A program made the position numbers and the translations under genes. The notes beneath the pieces were generated by a model. It was given only the letters and a program-made list of their open reading frames with translations, was not told the DNA's origin and ran no database searches. Of a DNA stretch of 64,000 nucleotides, positions 1-11,600 are shown in pieces. Numbering within the stretch: the first letter of the stretch is position 1; each line of letters starts with the position of its first letter. Source of the DNA: Streptomyces liangshanensis (lineage in GTDB: Bacteria > Actinomycetota > Actinomycetes > Streptomycetales > Streptomycetaceae); NCBI RefSeq assembly GCF_011694815.1, contig NZ_CP050177.1, positions 7,571,501-7,635,500 on the forward strand, given 5' to 3'.

Positions 1-1
1 C

Positions 2-901
2 ACTGGCACCATCCGCAAGGAGAGCGGCGAGGGCGGCGGGAGCGCCGCCCCCGACCCGTACACCCCCTCGGCGCGGCGCCTGGAGCGCGAGCGCTTCAAG
101 CGCGCCCGGGCCCGCCGCGCCACCGCCGTCGCCGCCCTCTCCACCCTCGTGACCGGCGCGGTCCTGTTCGTCGTCATCACCGGCTCGCCCGGCTGGCAGC
201 GCACCCGCGAGACGTTCTTCAGCGCCGAGTACGCCCGCATGGCGCTGCCGGACGTCCTCGACGGACTGCTCCTCAACCTGAAGCTGCTGGCGATCTGCGG
301 CGTCTGCGTGCTGCTGCTCGGCATGCTGCTCGCGATCGCCCGCACGCTGCGCGGCCCGGTCTTCTTCCCCGTCCGCGCGCTGGCCACCGCGTACACCGAC
401 TTCTTCCGCGGGCTGCCCCTGATCATCTGCCTGCTGATGGTCGTCTTCGGCGTGCCGGCCCTCCGGCTCCAGGGCGTCACCAACGACCCGGTGGTGCTCG
501 GCGGCGCCGCGCTCGTCCTGACCTACTCCGCGTACGTCGCCGAGGTCTTCCGGGCGGGCATCGAGTCCGTGCACCCCTCGCAGCGCGCCGCCGCCCGCTC
601 CCTCGGCCTGTCCGGCGCCCAGACCCTGCGGTACGTGGTGCTCCCGCAGGCGGTACGGCGGGTGGTCCCCCCGCTCCTCAACGACCTCGTCTCGCTCCAG
701 AAGGACACGGGCCTCGTGTCCATCGCCGGCGCGGTCGACGCCGTCTACGCGGCGCAGATCATCGCCGGGAAGTACTTCAACTACACGCCGTACGTCGTCG
801 CCGGCCTCGTCTTCGTCGCACTGACGATCCCGATGACCCGCTTCACCGACTGGGTCACGGCCCGGATGGACCGCAGGCGCGCGCAGGGAGGGACCGTATG
901 A
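2..901 (+). CDS. Polar amino-acid ABC transporter permease (5' end outside window)
   Basis: Membrane permease subunit of a polar amino-acid importer (HisM/GlnP type), working with the ATPase encoded immediately downstream. The frame is open from base 2. The residues before the first in-window GTG (149) read as real protein, with an Arg/Lys-rich cytoplasmic stretch before the first hydrophobic segment, so the true start lies upstream of the window. Several membrane segments follow. The EAA-type loop that docks on the ATPase (AARSLGLSG ... VVLPQA) lies near bases 590-655. The stop overlaps the next start as ATGA, indicating translational coupling. No binding-protein gene is in view. The family is clear; the substrate cannot be read from the sequence. 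Confidence 0.9.
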   Translation, partial: TGTIRKESGEGGGSAAPDPYTPSARRLERERFKRARARRATAVAALSTLVTGAVLFVVITGSPGWQRTRETFFSAEYARMALPDVLDGLLLNLKLLAICGVCVLLLGMLLAIARTLRGPVFFPVRALATAYTDFFRGLPLIICLLMVVFGVPALRLQGVTNDPVVLGGAALVLTYSAYVAEVFRAGIESVHPSQRAAARSLGLSGAQTLRYVVLPQAVRRVVPPLLNDLVSLQKDTGLVSIAGAVDAVYAAQIIAGKYFNYTPYVVAGLVFVALTIPMTRFTDWVTARMDRRRAQGGTV

Positions 902-1692
902 CGGCCGACCAGGCCCACGGCCAGGCTCAGGACCAGGCTCACGACACGCCCGTGCTGCGGCTGGAGTCCGTGCGCAAGACCTTCGGCCGGGACCGCGTCA
1001 TCCTGCGGGACGTCAGCCTGGAGGTCCCGCAGCACACCGTCACCGCGCTGATCGGCGCCTCCGGATCCGGCAAGTCGACGCTGCTGCGCTGCGCCAACCT
1101 GCTGGAGGAGATCGACGACGGGGCGATCTTCCTCGACGGCGAGGAGATCACCGACCCGAGGACCGACCCGGACGCGGTGCGCCGCCGCATCGGCGTCGTC
1201 TTCCAGGCGTACAACCTCTTCCCGCACATGACGGTCCTCCAGAACGTCACCCTCGCCCCCCGCCGCGTCCTCGGCGTGGAGCGCGCCGAGGCGGAGGCGG
1301 CCGCGCGCGAACTCCTCGCCCGGCTCGGCCTCGCCGACAAGGCGGGGGAGTACCCGGACCGCCTCAGCGGCGGCCAGCAGCAGCGCGCGGCGATCGTCAG
1401 GGCGCTGGCGGTACGGCCCCGGCTGCTGCTCCTCGACGAGATCACGGCCGCGCTCGACCCCGAGCTGGTCGGCGAGGTGCTGTCGGTCGTACGGGACCTC
1501 AAGGGCGAGGGCATGACGATGGTCCTGGCCACCCACGAGATGGGCTTCGCCCGGGAGGTCGCGGACCAGGTGTGCTTCCTGGACGACGGCGTGGTGCTGG
1601 AACGCGGCACCCCGTCCGAGGTCTTCGGCACCCCCCGCGAGGAGCGCACCCGGCAGTTCCTGCGCCGGATCGTGGAGGCGGGCCGGCTCTGA
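898..1692 (+). CDS. Polar amino-acid ABC transporter ATP-binding protein
   Basis: ATPase subunit (264 aa, GlnQ/HisP class) that powers the importer whose permease ends at 901. Walker A is GASGSGKST at about residues 53-61. The signature LSGGQQQRA and the Walker B segment ending in LLLLDE follow, then the D-loop and the switch histidine in ATHEMG. The Walker B tail reads DEITAALD where many relatives have DEPTSALD, a substitution common in this subfamily. The gene is coupled to the permease by an ATGA overlap. It converges on the NRPS gene, whose stop lies only 19 bases away, and I see no clear terminator between them. Confidence 0.93.
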   Translation: MTADQAHGQAQDQAHDTPVLRLESVRKTFGRDRVILRDVSLEVPQHTVTALIGASGSGKSTLLRCANLLEEIDDGAIFLDGEEITDPRTDPDAVRRRIGVVFQAYNLFPHMTVLQNVTLAPRRVLGVERAEAEAAARELLARLGLADKAGEYPDRLSGGQQQRAAIVRALAVRPRLLLLDEITAALDPELVGEVLSVVRDLKGEGMTMVLATHEMGFAREVADQVCFLDDGVVLERGTPSEVFGTPREERTRQFLRRIVEAGRL

Positions 1693-1711
1693 GGGGACGG
1701 TCCACGATTAC

Positions 1712-4700
1712 CTATGCGGTCCCGTCTCGGTCCTCGGTCGTGGACAGCCAGTCGGAAATCGAGTCCCACAGCAGGGAGAGCATGGGGGGATCGGCCATGT
1801 CGTCGTGAGAACAGGGCAGTCGCGACTCGCTGATATGGCCGGACGTATAGGGCTGCCACATGAAACGGCCCGAACCGTCGTCGAGTTCGTCCGACGAGAC
1901 GAACAGGACATCGCCGTGGAATCTCCGAGGGCGGTGCTTCACGTAGATGCGGGTGTTGTTCGCGATGATCCGCGCCCTGACCTCGGCCTCTTCCTCCGAG
2001 ATCTCCTTCCGGAAGTATTCCGGGAGCCCGGCGAGATCATGGAGAGAGGGCGCCTCGTCAAGTTCCGCCGATTCCTCCGCCGCTCCCTGCGCCGCTTTCT
2101 CCGCCGAATCGAGCGTGTCGATGGGGGCAGGCGCGTAGCCACCCATGATGACGAGCGCCACGTGCTGGCCGTCCTCCTGTAGTTGTACGGCCATCTCCTG
2201 CGCCACGCGGCCTCCCATGGACCAGCCCAGCAGGTGATAGGGACCGGACGGTTGTACTGTGCGCAGCTCTCTGACGTATTCCTCCGCCATTTCCCGGATG
2301 GACCCCGGCAACCCGCCCGAGGCGTCGGCATCTCGCGCCTGAAGGCCGTACAAGGGGATGCCGGCAGGCACGAATCCCGCCAGAGGGGCGAAACACCAAC
2401 TCAACCCGGATCGCGGATGGACACAGAACAGGGGTGGCCGGTTCCCGTGCGTCCTGATGGGGAGAAGCGTGCGCAGCGAGTCCCGCGTCGCGGGGAGGCT
2501 CAGACGATGTGCCAGTCCGGCGACACTGGGTGCTTGCATCAGCATCTGGACGGATACGTCGACCCTCATGACCGAGCGAATCCGGCTCACCAGCCTGACC
2601 GCCAGAAGTGAATGGCCACCGCATTCGAAGAAGTTGTCCTCGACGCCGAGGTGAGGCACGTTCAGTTCCTCGGCGAAGATCCCGCACAGGATTTCCTCCT
2701 GGACCGTGGCCGGCCCCCGGCCGCCGTCGGCCGGGCGGGGATCCGGGGCGGGGAGCGCCGTGCGGTCGAGCTTGCCGTTCGGTGTCAGAGGGAGGGCTTT
2801 CAGGACCACCAGGGCGGACGGCACCATGTGCTCGGGAAGCGTCGCGCCGAGGTGGGTGCGCAGGGTGGCGGTGTCGACGGCGTTCGACCGATGGGGGGTG
2901 GGGACGAGGTAGCCGACGAGGCGTTTGTCCCCGGGGAGGTCCTCGCGTAGGACCACCGCTGCCTGGGCCACGTCCGGGTGGGCGGTGAGCGCGGCTTCGA
3001 TCTCGCCCGGTTCGATACGGAAGCCACGGATCTTGACCTGGTCGTCGGTACGGCCCAGGTATTCCAGTTGTCCGTCGGTGTTCCAGCGGGCGAGGTCGCC
3101 GGTGCGGTACATCCGCTCGCCCGGACCTCCGAACGGGTTGGCGACGAACCGCTGCGCGGTCAGCCCCGGCCGGGCGTGATACCCGCGCGCCAGTTGGGCG
3201 CCGGAGACGTACAACTCACCCGCGACACCGACCGGTACGGGCCGCAACGCCGCGTCCAGGACGTAGACCTGGGTGTTCCACACCGGACGGCCGATCGGCG
3301 CCGCACCCCGGGGCCATGCCTCCGGGTCCGTCGGGAGTGTGTACGCGGTGACCACGTGGGTCTCGGACGGACCGTAGTGGTTGTGCAGTACGGTCCCGGC
3401 CGTCCCGCACAGGTCACGGACCCGGTCATTGAGCACAAGGGCCTCGCCGGCCTGGGAGACATGGCGCAGGCACGGCAGATCCGTGCCCCGTTCCGCCCGT
3501 GCCTCGCCCAGTGCCTCCACCATCAGGTGGGGGGCGTACAACTCGGTCGCCTTCTGCTCCCTCAACCACACCACGAACTCCTCCGGGTCGCGCCGGATCT
3601 CTTCGTCGGGTATCACCAGGGTCCTGCCGTCCAGGAGAGTCGAAAGGATCTCCTGGGCCGAGACGTCGAAGCTGATCGCGGTGAACTGGGCGACCCGCGA
3701 TCCGTCCTCGGCGGGGATCGCGGAAGCGTGCCAGGACATCAGGTTGACCAGCGCGCCACACGACATCACCACCCCCTTGGGACGGCCGGTCGAGCCGGAG
3801 GTGTAGATCAGGTACGCGGGGTGCTTCGGCAGCAGCGGACCGGTCCGCTCCTCGTCGCCGGGAGCGCCGGCCGGCAGTGCGCCGACTTCGGCGACAACCA
3901 CGGGGTCGTCCAGCAGGAGCGTGGGCCCGGCGGCCAGGCGGTCGGCGACCTCTGTGGTGGTCAGCGTCAGGGAGGGGACGGCGTCGGCCAGCATGAAGGC
4001 GATCCGCTCGGCCGGATACCGGGGATCGATCGGCAGGTAACCGGCGCCCGACTTGAGCACCGCCAGCAGACCGACGATCAGGTCCACCGAGCGGGGCACG
4101 GCCAGCCCCACGATGCACTCGGGACCGATACCGCGCCGGATCAGCAACCGGGCAAGCCGGTTCGCACGCTGGTCGAGCTGCGCGTAAGTCACCTCATCGC
4201 CACCGAAGACCACCGCGACCGCATCAGGATGCTTCGCGACCCGGGCCTGGAACAGCTCGGGCAGCGCCGCCGCGGGCACCTCCCGGACGGTCTCGTTCCA
4301 CCCCGCCACCACCTGGTGCCGCTCCGTCGCCGACAACACGTCCACCCCGCTGACCCGCTGGTGCGGTTCCCCGGTGACCGTGTCCAGGACGCGGACGAAC
4401 CGGTCGGCCAGGGTCTCGACCGTTTCCGCGTCGAACAGGTCGAGGGCGTAGTCGATTCCGCCGTGCAGACCGGCGGGGCGATTGCCGGTGTGGGCGTCGG
4501 CGTCGGTGTGGAAGGTTTCGCTCAGGCTGAGGAACAGGTCGAATTTGGCGGCCGGTTCGCCGGTGGGCAGCGATTCGGTGTGAATGCCGGGCAGGTCCAG
4601 TACCGCCGGGGCGTTGTTCTGCAAGGCGAACATGACTTGGAAGAGTGGGTGGCGGGCCATGGAGCGGGCGGGTGCGAGGTCTTCGACCAGTCGCTCGAAG

Positions 4701-5679
4701 GGCACGTCTTGATGCGCGAAGGCGGCGAGGCTGTTGTCTCGGATCTGTTCCAGCAGGCCGGCGAAGGACGGGTCGTCGGACAGGTCGGTCCGTATCACGA
4801 GGGTGTTGACGAAGAATCCGACGACGTCGTTCAGTGCTTCGTCGGTGCGTCCGGCGACCGGGGTCCCTACGGGAATGTCGTTGCCCGCGCCCATCCGGGA
4901 CAGCAGTACCGCCAACGCGGCCTGGAGCACCATGAACACAGTGACGCCCTGGGCGCGGGCCAGTTCGGCGACCCGGGCATGCACCTCGGCCGGGACGCGG
5001 ACGTCCACCCGGCCGCCGCGATGGGAGGCCACTGTCGGCCGTGGCCGGTCGAACGGCAGCACCAGCTCCTGCGGTATCCCGTCCAAAGCCTTGCGCCAGT
5101 AGCCCAGTTGCTCGTTCAGGAGGCTGTCCGGGTCGGTGTCCGCGCCGAGCAGCTCGCGCTGCCACAGGGTGTAGTCCGCGTACTGCACCGCCAACGGCTC
5201 CCACACGGGTATCCGGCCCGAGGACCGTGCCGCGTATGCGAGCGACACATCTCGCGCCAGCGGTCCCATCGACCATCCGTCACCGGCGATGTGATGCACC
5301 ACCATCACCAGTACGGACTCACGCGGTCCCACCCGCAGCAGCCACGCCCGTAGAGGAAGCTCAGCCGCCAGATCGAACGCATGACCCGCCAGCCCGGCAA
5401 TCGCCGCTGCCAGATCCTCCTGCTCCACCTCGACCACCGGCAGATCAAAAGAGGAAGGTGGGGGAAGGATCTGCTGATACGTTCTGCCCTCCTCGGCCGG
5501 GAAGACCGTCCGCAGCACCTCGTGCCGACCCACCACATCACCCAGCGCCGTCCGCAACGCCTCGACGTCGAGGTCACCGCTCAGCCGCAGAGCCAACGGG
5601 ATGTTGTAGGTCGCCGACGGACCTTCCAACTCGCCCAGGAACCAGAGCCGTTGCTGTGCGAAGGAGACCGGTGTCTCCT
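1712..5679 (-). other. NRPS module 5 (C-A-T-TE), predicted Pro-like, release thioesterase
   Basis: An LCL-type C domain (His codons 5291-5296) precedes an A domain from a different lineage than the other four. Its core begins FDVSAQ and the YGPSETHVV block follows. The pocket reads D-V-Q-L-S-A-H-V-V, close to proline codes (D-V-Q-L-I-A-H-V-V) with Ser at 299, so proline or a substituted proline is likely. The T-domain serine codon is at 2609-2611. The TE (about 1715-2500) begins LFCVHPRSG and has GWSMG with its Ser codon at 2219-2221. Its EntF-like sequence allows hydrolysis or cyclisation, for example onto the module 1 Ser hydroxyl. Confidence 0.75.
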
Positions 5680-8600
5680 CGGGGCGCGTCATCGCCGCCA
5701 GCGCCGGACGTGCAGTACCCGAATCGGTCAGCCGTCGCGCGAGTCCGGCCACGGTCGGCGCCTCGAACAGCGCCCGCATCGCGACCTCCACCCCCAGATC
5801 CGTCCGGATCCTGTTGGTCAGCTGGACCGCGAGCAGTGAGTGGCCGCCGAGCGCGAAGAAGTTGTCGTCCACGCCGACGCCGGGCAGGCCCAGGACTTCG
5901 GCGAACACCGAGCACAAGATCTCTTCGCGCGCGGTGGCGGGCCCCCGGCCACTGTCGGTCGGCCGGTAGTCCGGAGCGGGCAGGGCCCTGCGGTCCAGCT
6001 TGCCGTTCACCGTCAGTGGCAGAGCGTCCAGCACCACCAGCGCGGACGGCACCATGTACTCCGGCAGCACCGCGCCAAGACGACCGCGCAGCGCGGCACC
6101 GTCCACCGGAGGAGTGGTGCCACCGCGGGGGACGAGATAGCCGACCAGACGTTTGTCCCCGGGATGGTCCTCGCGTACCGTCACCGCTGCCTGGGCCACC
6201 GACGGATGCGCGGTGAGCGTGGCCTCGATCTCACCCAACTCGATACGGAACCCACGGACCTTCACCTGGTCGTCCGTACGGCCCAGGAAGTCCAGGACAC
6301 CGTCCGGCCGCCATTTCGCCAGGTCGCCGGTACGGTACATCCGCTCGCCCGGACCTCCGAACGGGTTCGCGACGAACCGCTGCGCGGTCAGCTCCGGCCG
6401 GTTGAGGTAGCCACGGGCCAGCCCTGCGCCCGCGATGTACAACTCACCCGCCACCCCGGGCGGCACCGGTCGCAAGGCCGCGTCCAGTACATAGAGCTGG
6501 GTGTTGGCGATGGGGCTGCCGATGGGCGGTGTGCTGAGTTCGTCGGGGGAGAGGGGGTCGGTGGTGGTGGCGCAGACGGTGGATTCCGTCGGTCCGTAGG
6601 CATTGACGAGACGGCGGCCGGCGGCCCAACGGGTCGCCAGGTCACCGCTGAGGGCCTCACCGGCGGTGACGAGGGTGGTGATCGACGGCAGGCTGTCCGG
6701 TTCCAGGAGAGCCAGCACGGCGGGAGGCAGGGTGGCGTGGGTGACCGACCGTTCCGCGATCAGGCGGACGAGCGCCGGGCCCGGCAGCAGGTCGTGCGAT
6801 GCGGCTGTGACGAGGCGGGCGCCGTTGCACAGGGCCATCACCGTCTCCCAGATCGCCGCGTCGAAGCTCGCCGAGGCGAACTGGAGCACCCGGCTGCCTG
6901 CTGTGATCGCGAATTCCTCCGACTGCGCGGCGGCCAGGGTCGGCAGTCCTCGGTGGGTGACGGTCACACCCTTCGGTCGTCCGGTGGAGCCGGAGGTGTA
7001 GATCACGTAGGCGGGGTGGGCGGGCAGCAGGGCGGTGTGGCGTTCGGCGTCGGTGGGATTGGTCTCCTGGATGTCCGCGAGAGCGGTGACGGTCCTGGTG
7101 GCGTCGACAGCCACGTACGGCGGATGGCCGTCGGTGAGGCGGGAGGCCAGGTCCGTGCTGGTGAGCACCAGCAGGGGCTGGGCGTCGGTGAGAACGTAGG
7201 CGATCCGCTCGGCGGGGTGGTCCGGGTCGACGGGTACGTACGCGCCACCGGCCTTGGTCACCGCGATGAGGGCGACGACGAGGTCGACGGAGCGGTGCAT
7301 CATGACCGCCACCGGCGACTCGGGTCCTACGCCCCGGTCGATCAGGAGGCGGGCGAGGCGGTTGGCCCGGGCGTTGAGTTCCGCGTAACTGACTTCCCCC
7401 TCCTCGAAGACGACAGCGACCGCGTCCGGCGTACGGGAGGCCTGTGCCTGGAACAGCTCGGGCAGCGTTACGGCGGGCACGTCGCGGGCGGTGTCGTTCC
7501 ACTCGGCCAGGACCCGCTCCCGCTCCCCGGGACCGAGGACGTCCACCGCGCCGATCTGCTGGTGCGGTGCTGTTTCCAGTGCGGAGACGACGCCTTCGGC
7601 CGCCGTATGGACCAGGCCGCACAGTGCTTCCCCCGACACAGGGTCGGCGACCTGCACGGTGAGGGTGAATCCGTCACTGGCGTCGTCCACGCTCAGTGCG
7701 ATCGGATAGTTCGTCCGCTCCTGGTCGTACAGCACCGCGATGCCGTCGAGGCCGTGGTCCGTCCCCGGCTCGGCGCTCCTGGAATGCCGGTAGTTGAAGA
7801 GTGAGGTGAACAGCGGGGTGTCCGCGGTGATACCGCTGGCCTGCCGGGCCAGTTTCAAAGGCGCGTGCTCATGGACGAGCAGGTCCGCCAGCTGGTTCTG
7901 CACGGACCGGACCGTGTCCCCCACTTCCGCGTCCCGAGTCCGCACCCGTACCGGCAGGGAGTTGATGAACAGGCCGAGAACGCGGTCCGCGCCGCTTCCC
8001 GCGGCCATGCGGCCGAACAGGACCGTGCCGAAGACGACGTCGTCCCGGCCCGTGGTGGCCGCCAGAACCCGCGCCCACACGACATGCAGGACCGTGGCCG
8101 GGCTCACGCCCAGTCGGCGTGACCGGTCGCGCAGCCGCCGTGCGAGTTCCGTATCCATGACCCGACGGAACTCCGTCACTCCGGTTCCGTCGCCACGGAC
8201 GTCGAGCAGGCCGAACGGCGCCGTCGGCTCGGTCACGTCCCCCAGGAGGGTGGAGAAGTACCTCCGGTGTTCCTCCTGCGCCACCCGAAGGCGGGCCTGG
8301 GCAACGAAGTTCCGGAACGGCAGAGGCGCCGGCAGGGTGTCCTCACGGCCCTCGACGAACGAGCGCACCTCCTCCAGCAGCATGTCCAGTGTGGTGTGGT
8401 CCGAGATCAGGTGATGGGCCTGGACGAGCCCGAGCCACTGACCCTTCACCGGACCGGCCGCCGTGTACACGCGGATCAGCGGCGCCCGGCCGATGTCCAT
8501 CGACGCGGGGCACGCGGCCAGCATCCGGCCGGTCACCTCATCGTCAGGGCCCCCGGGCAGATCGACGCCTTCCACCGGGATCGCGACGTGGCGTACCACC

Positions 8601-11600
8601 ACCTGGACCGGTTCGCGCAGCCCTTCCCACACGACGGCGGTCCGCAGGATGTCATGCCGGTCGACGACCTTCTGAAGTGCCTCCAGGAACCTGTCGAGCC
8701 GCTGCCGGGAGTCGAACCCCAACAGCACCGGCAGCACATACACATCGGTTCCGTCACCGGAGTCATCCATCAGGTGATGGAAGAGGATCCCTTCCTGGAG
8801 CGGAGCCAGCGGGTAGACGTCGGCCACGTTGCCCGCCCCGCCGGGAATCCGGGCCACGATCCGGTCGATCTCCTCCTGGGTCAGGTCCACCAGGGGAAGC
8901 AGGTCGGGAGAGAGGGCGACGGCGTCGTGCGGAATCCGGTTCTCCGGCACCGCCACCTCGGCCCGGCCCTCCGACGCGGCCAGTCCGGCAGCGGTCGGCG
9001 CCGCGAACAACGACCGTACGTCAACGGATATCCCCCGGCCGCGCAGCAGCTCCACCACCCGTACCGCGAGCAGTGAGTGGCCGCCGAGTTCGAATAAGTT
9101 GTCGTCCACGCCGACGGTGGGCAGGCCCAGGACTTCGGCGAACACCCCGCACAGGATCTCCTCCTGCACGGTGGCCGGCCCCCGGCCGCCGTCGGTCCGC
9201 CGGTGCTCCGGTGCGGGCAGGGCCTTGCGGTCCAGCTTCCCGTTCGCCGTCAGCGGCAGGGCGTCCAGCACCACCAGGGCGGACGGCACCATGTACTCGG
9301 GGAGTGTCAGGCCGAGGTGGGTGCGCAGGGCGGCGGCGTCGACCGTGCGTGTGCGACTGTGGGCGGGGACGAGGTAGCCGACGAGGCGTCGGTCGCCGGG
9401 GTGGTCCTCACGTACCGTCACCGCTGCCTGGGCGACGTCCGGGTGGGTCAGCAGTGCGGCTTCGATCTCGCCCGGTTCGATACGGAACCCGCGGATTTTC
9501 ACCTGGTCGTCGGTACGGCCCAGGTATTCCAGTTGTCCGTCGGTGTTCCAGCGGGCGAGGTCGCCGGTGCGGTACATCCGCTCGCCCGGACCTCCGAACG
9601 GGTTGGCGACGAACCGCTGTGCGGTCAGTCCCGGCCGGGCGTGGTAGCCACGGGCCAGGCCCGCGCCGGAGACGTACAACTCACCTGCGACACCCACCGG
9701 CACCGGCCGCAACGCCGCGTCCAGAACGTAGACCCGGCTGTTGGGGACGGGCGTGCCGATGCGTGGTGTGTGGTGTGCGTGGGGCGAGAGGGGCGCGGTG
9801 GTGGTGGCGCAGACGGTGGATTCCGTCGGTCCGTAGGCGTTGACGAGCCGGCGCCCGGCGGCCCAGCGGTTGGCCAGGTGCTGGTTCAGGGCTTCGCCGC
9901 CGGTGACGAGGGTCGTGATCGACGGCAGACTGTCCGGTTCCAGGAGGGCCAGTACGGCCGGGGGCAGGAGTGCGTGGGTGACCGACCGCTCCGCTACGAG
10001 GCGGACGAGCGCCGGACCCGGGAGCAGGTCGTGCCGCGGGGCCATGACGAGGCAGGCGCCGTTGCACAGGGCCGTCACCGTCTCCCAGATCGCCGCGTCG
10101 AAGCTCGCCGAGGCGAACTGGAGCATCCGGCTGCCCGCCGTGATCGAGAGCTCCTCCGCCTGTGCGGTGGTCAGACTCGGCAGTCCTCGGTGGGTGACGG
10201 TCACGCCCTTGGGCTGTCCGGTCGAGCCGGAGGTGTAGATGACGTAGGCGGGGTGGGCGGGCAGCAGTGGGGCACGGCGTTCGGCGTCGGTGGGGTCGGT
10301 GTGTTCGAGACCCTCCAGTGCGATGGTGGTACGGGGAGCGTCGACGGTCAGGTACGACAGCGCTCCACTGCCGAGGCGGGAGACCAGGCTCGTGCTGGTG
10401 AGTACGAGGACGGGCTGGGCGTCGGTGAGGAGATAGGAGATCCGCTCGGCGGGGTAGTCCGGGTCGACGGGTACGTACGCGCCACCGGCCTTGGCCACCG
10501 CGAGGAGGGCGACGACGAGGTCCACGGAGCGGTGCATCATGACCGCGACCGGCGACTCGGGTCCTACGCCCCGGTCGATCAGGAGGCGGGCGAGGCGGTT
10601 GGCCCGAGCGTTGAGGTCCGCGTACCTGACCTCTACGCCCTGGAAGACCACCGCGACCGCGTCCGGGGTGCGGGCGGCCTGGGTCTGGAACAGCTCCGGC
10701 AGCGTTACGGCGGGCACGTCGCGGGCGGTGTCGTTCCACTCGACCAGGACCCGCCGCCGCTCCGCCGGATCCTGAACCTCGATGGCGGTGACGTGCTGGT
10801 GGGGGTTGCCGCTGACGGCGTCCAGGACACGGAGGAACCGCGCGGCCAGGGTCTCGACCGTCTCCGCGTCGAACAGATCGCGGGCGTAGTCGATACCGCC
10901 GTGCAGACCGGCCGGCCGACTACCGGTGTCGGCGTCGGTGTGGAAGGTCTCGGCCAGGGTGAAGGCGAGGTCGAACTTGGCCACCGGCTCGCCGGCGGGC
11001 AGGAGGGTGGCGTCGACACCAGGCAGGTCCAGCACGGCCTGGGTGTTGTTCTCCAGCGTGAGCATGACTTGGAAGAGTGGGTGGCGGGCCATGGAGCGGG
11101 CGGGTGAGAGGTCTTCGACCAGTCGCTCGAAGGGCACGTCTTGATGCGCGAACGCGGCGAGGCTGTTCTCTCGGACCTGTTCCAGCAGGCCGGCGAAAGG
11201 CGGGTCGTCGGACAGGTCGGTCCGTATCACGAGGGTGTTGACGAAGAATCCGACGACGTCGTTCAGTGCTTCGTCGGTGCGTCCGGCGATCGGGGTCCCT
11301 ACGGGAATGTCGTTGCCCGCGCCCATCCGGGAGAGCAGTACCGCCAACGCGGCCTGGAGCACCATGAACACGGTCACGCCCTGGGCGCGGGCCAGTTCGG
11401 CGACCCGGGCATGCACCTCGGCCGGCACAAGGACGTCCACCCGGCCGCCACGATGGGAGGCCACTGTCGGCCGTGGCCGGTCGAACGGCAGCACCAGCTC
11501 CTGCGGTATCCCGTCCAAAGCCTTGCGCCAGTAGCCCAGTTGCTCGTTGAGCAGGCTGTCCGGGTCGGACTCCCCACCGAGCAACTCGCGCTGCCACAGC

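Noticed and set aside
2978-5353. Very long plus-strand open frame opposite NRPS module 5 (similar ones at 5840-7804, 9203-11107, 12731-15445, 15446-17530)
   Set aside because: It is antisense to the NRPS and its composition (Gly/Arg/Gln/His-rich) reflects high-GC codon shadowing. No domain, ribosome site or start supports it.
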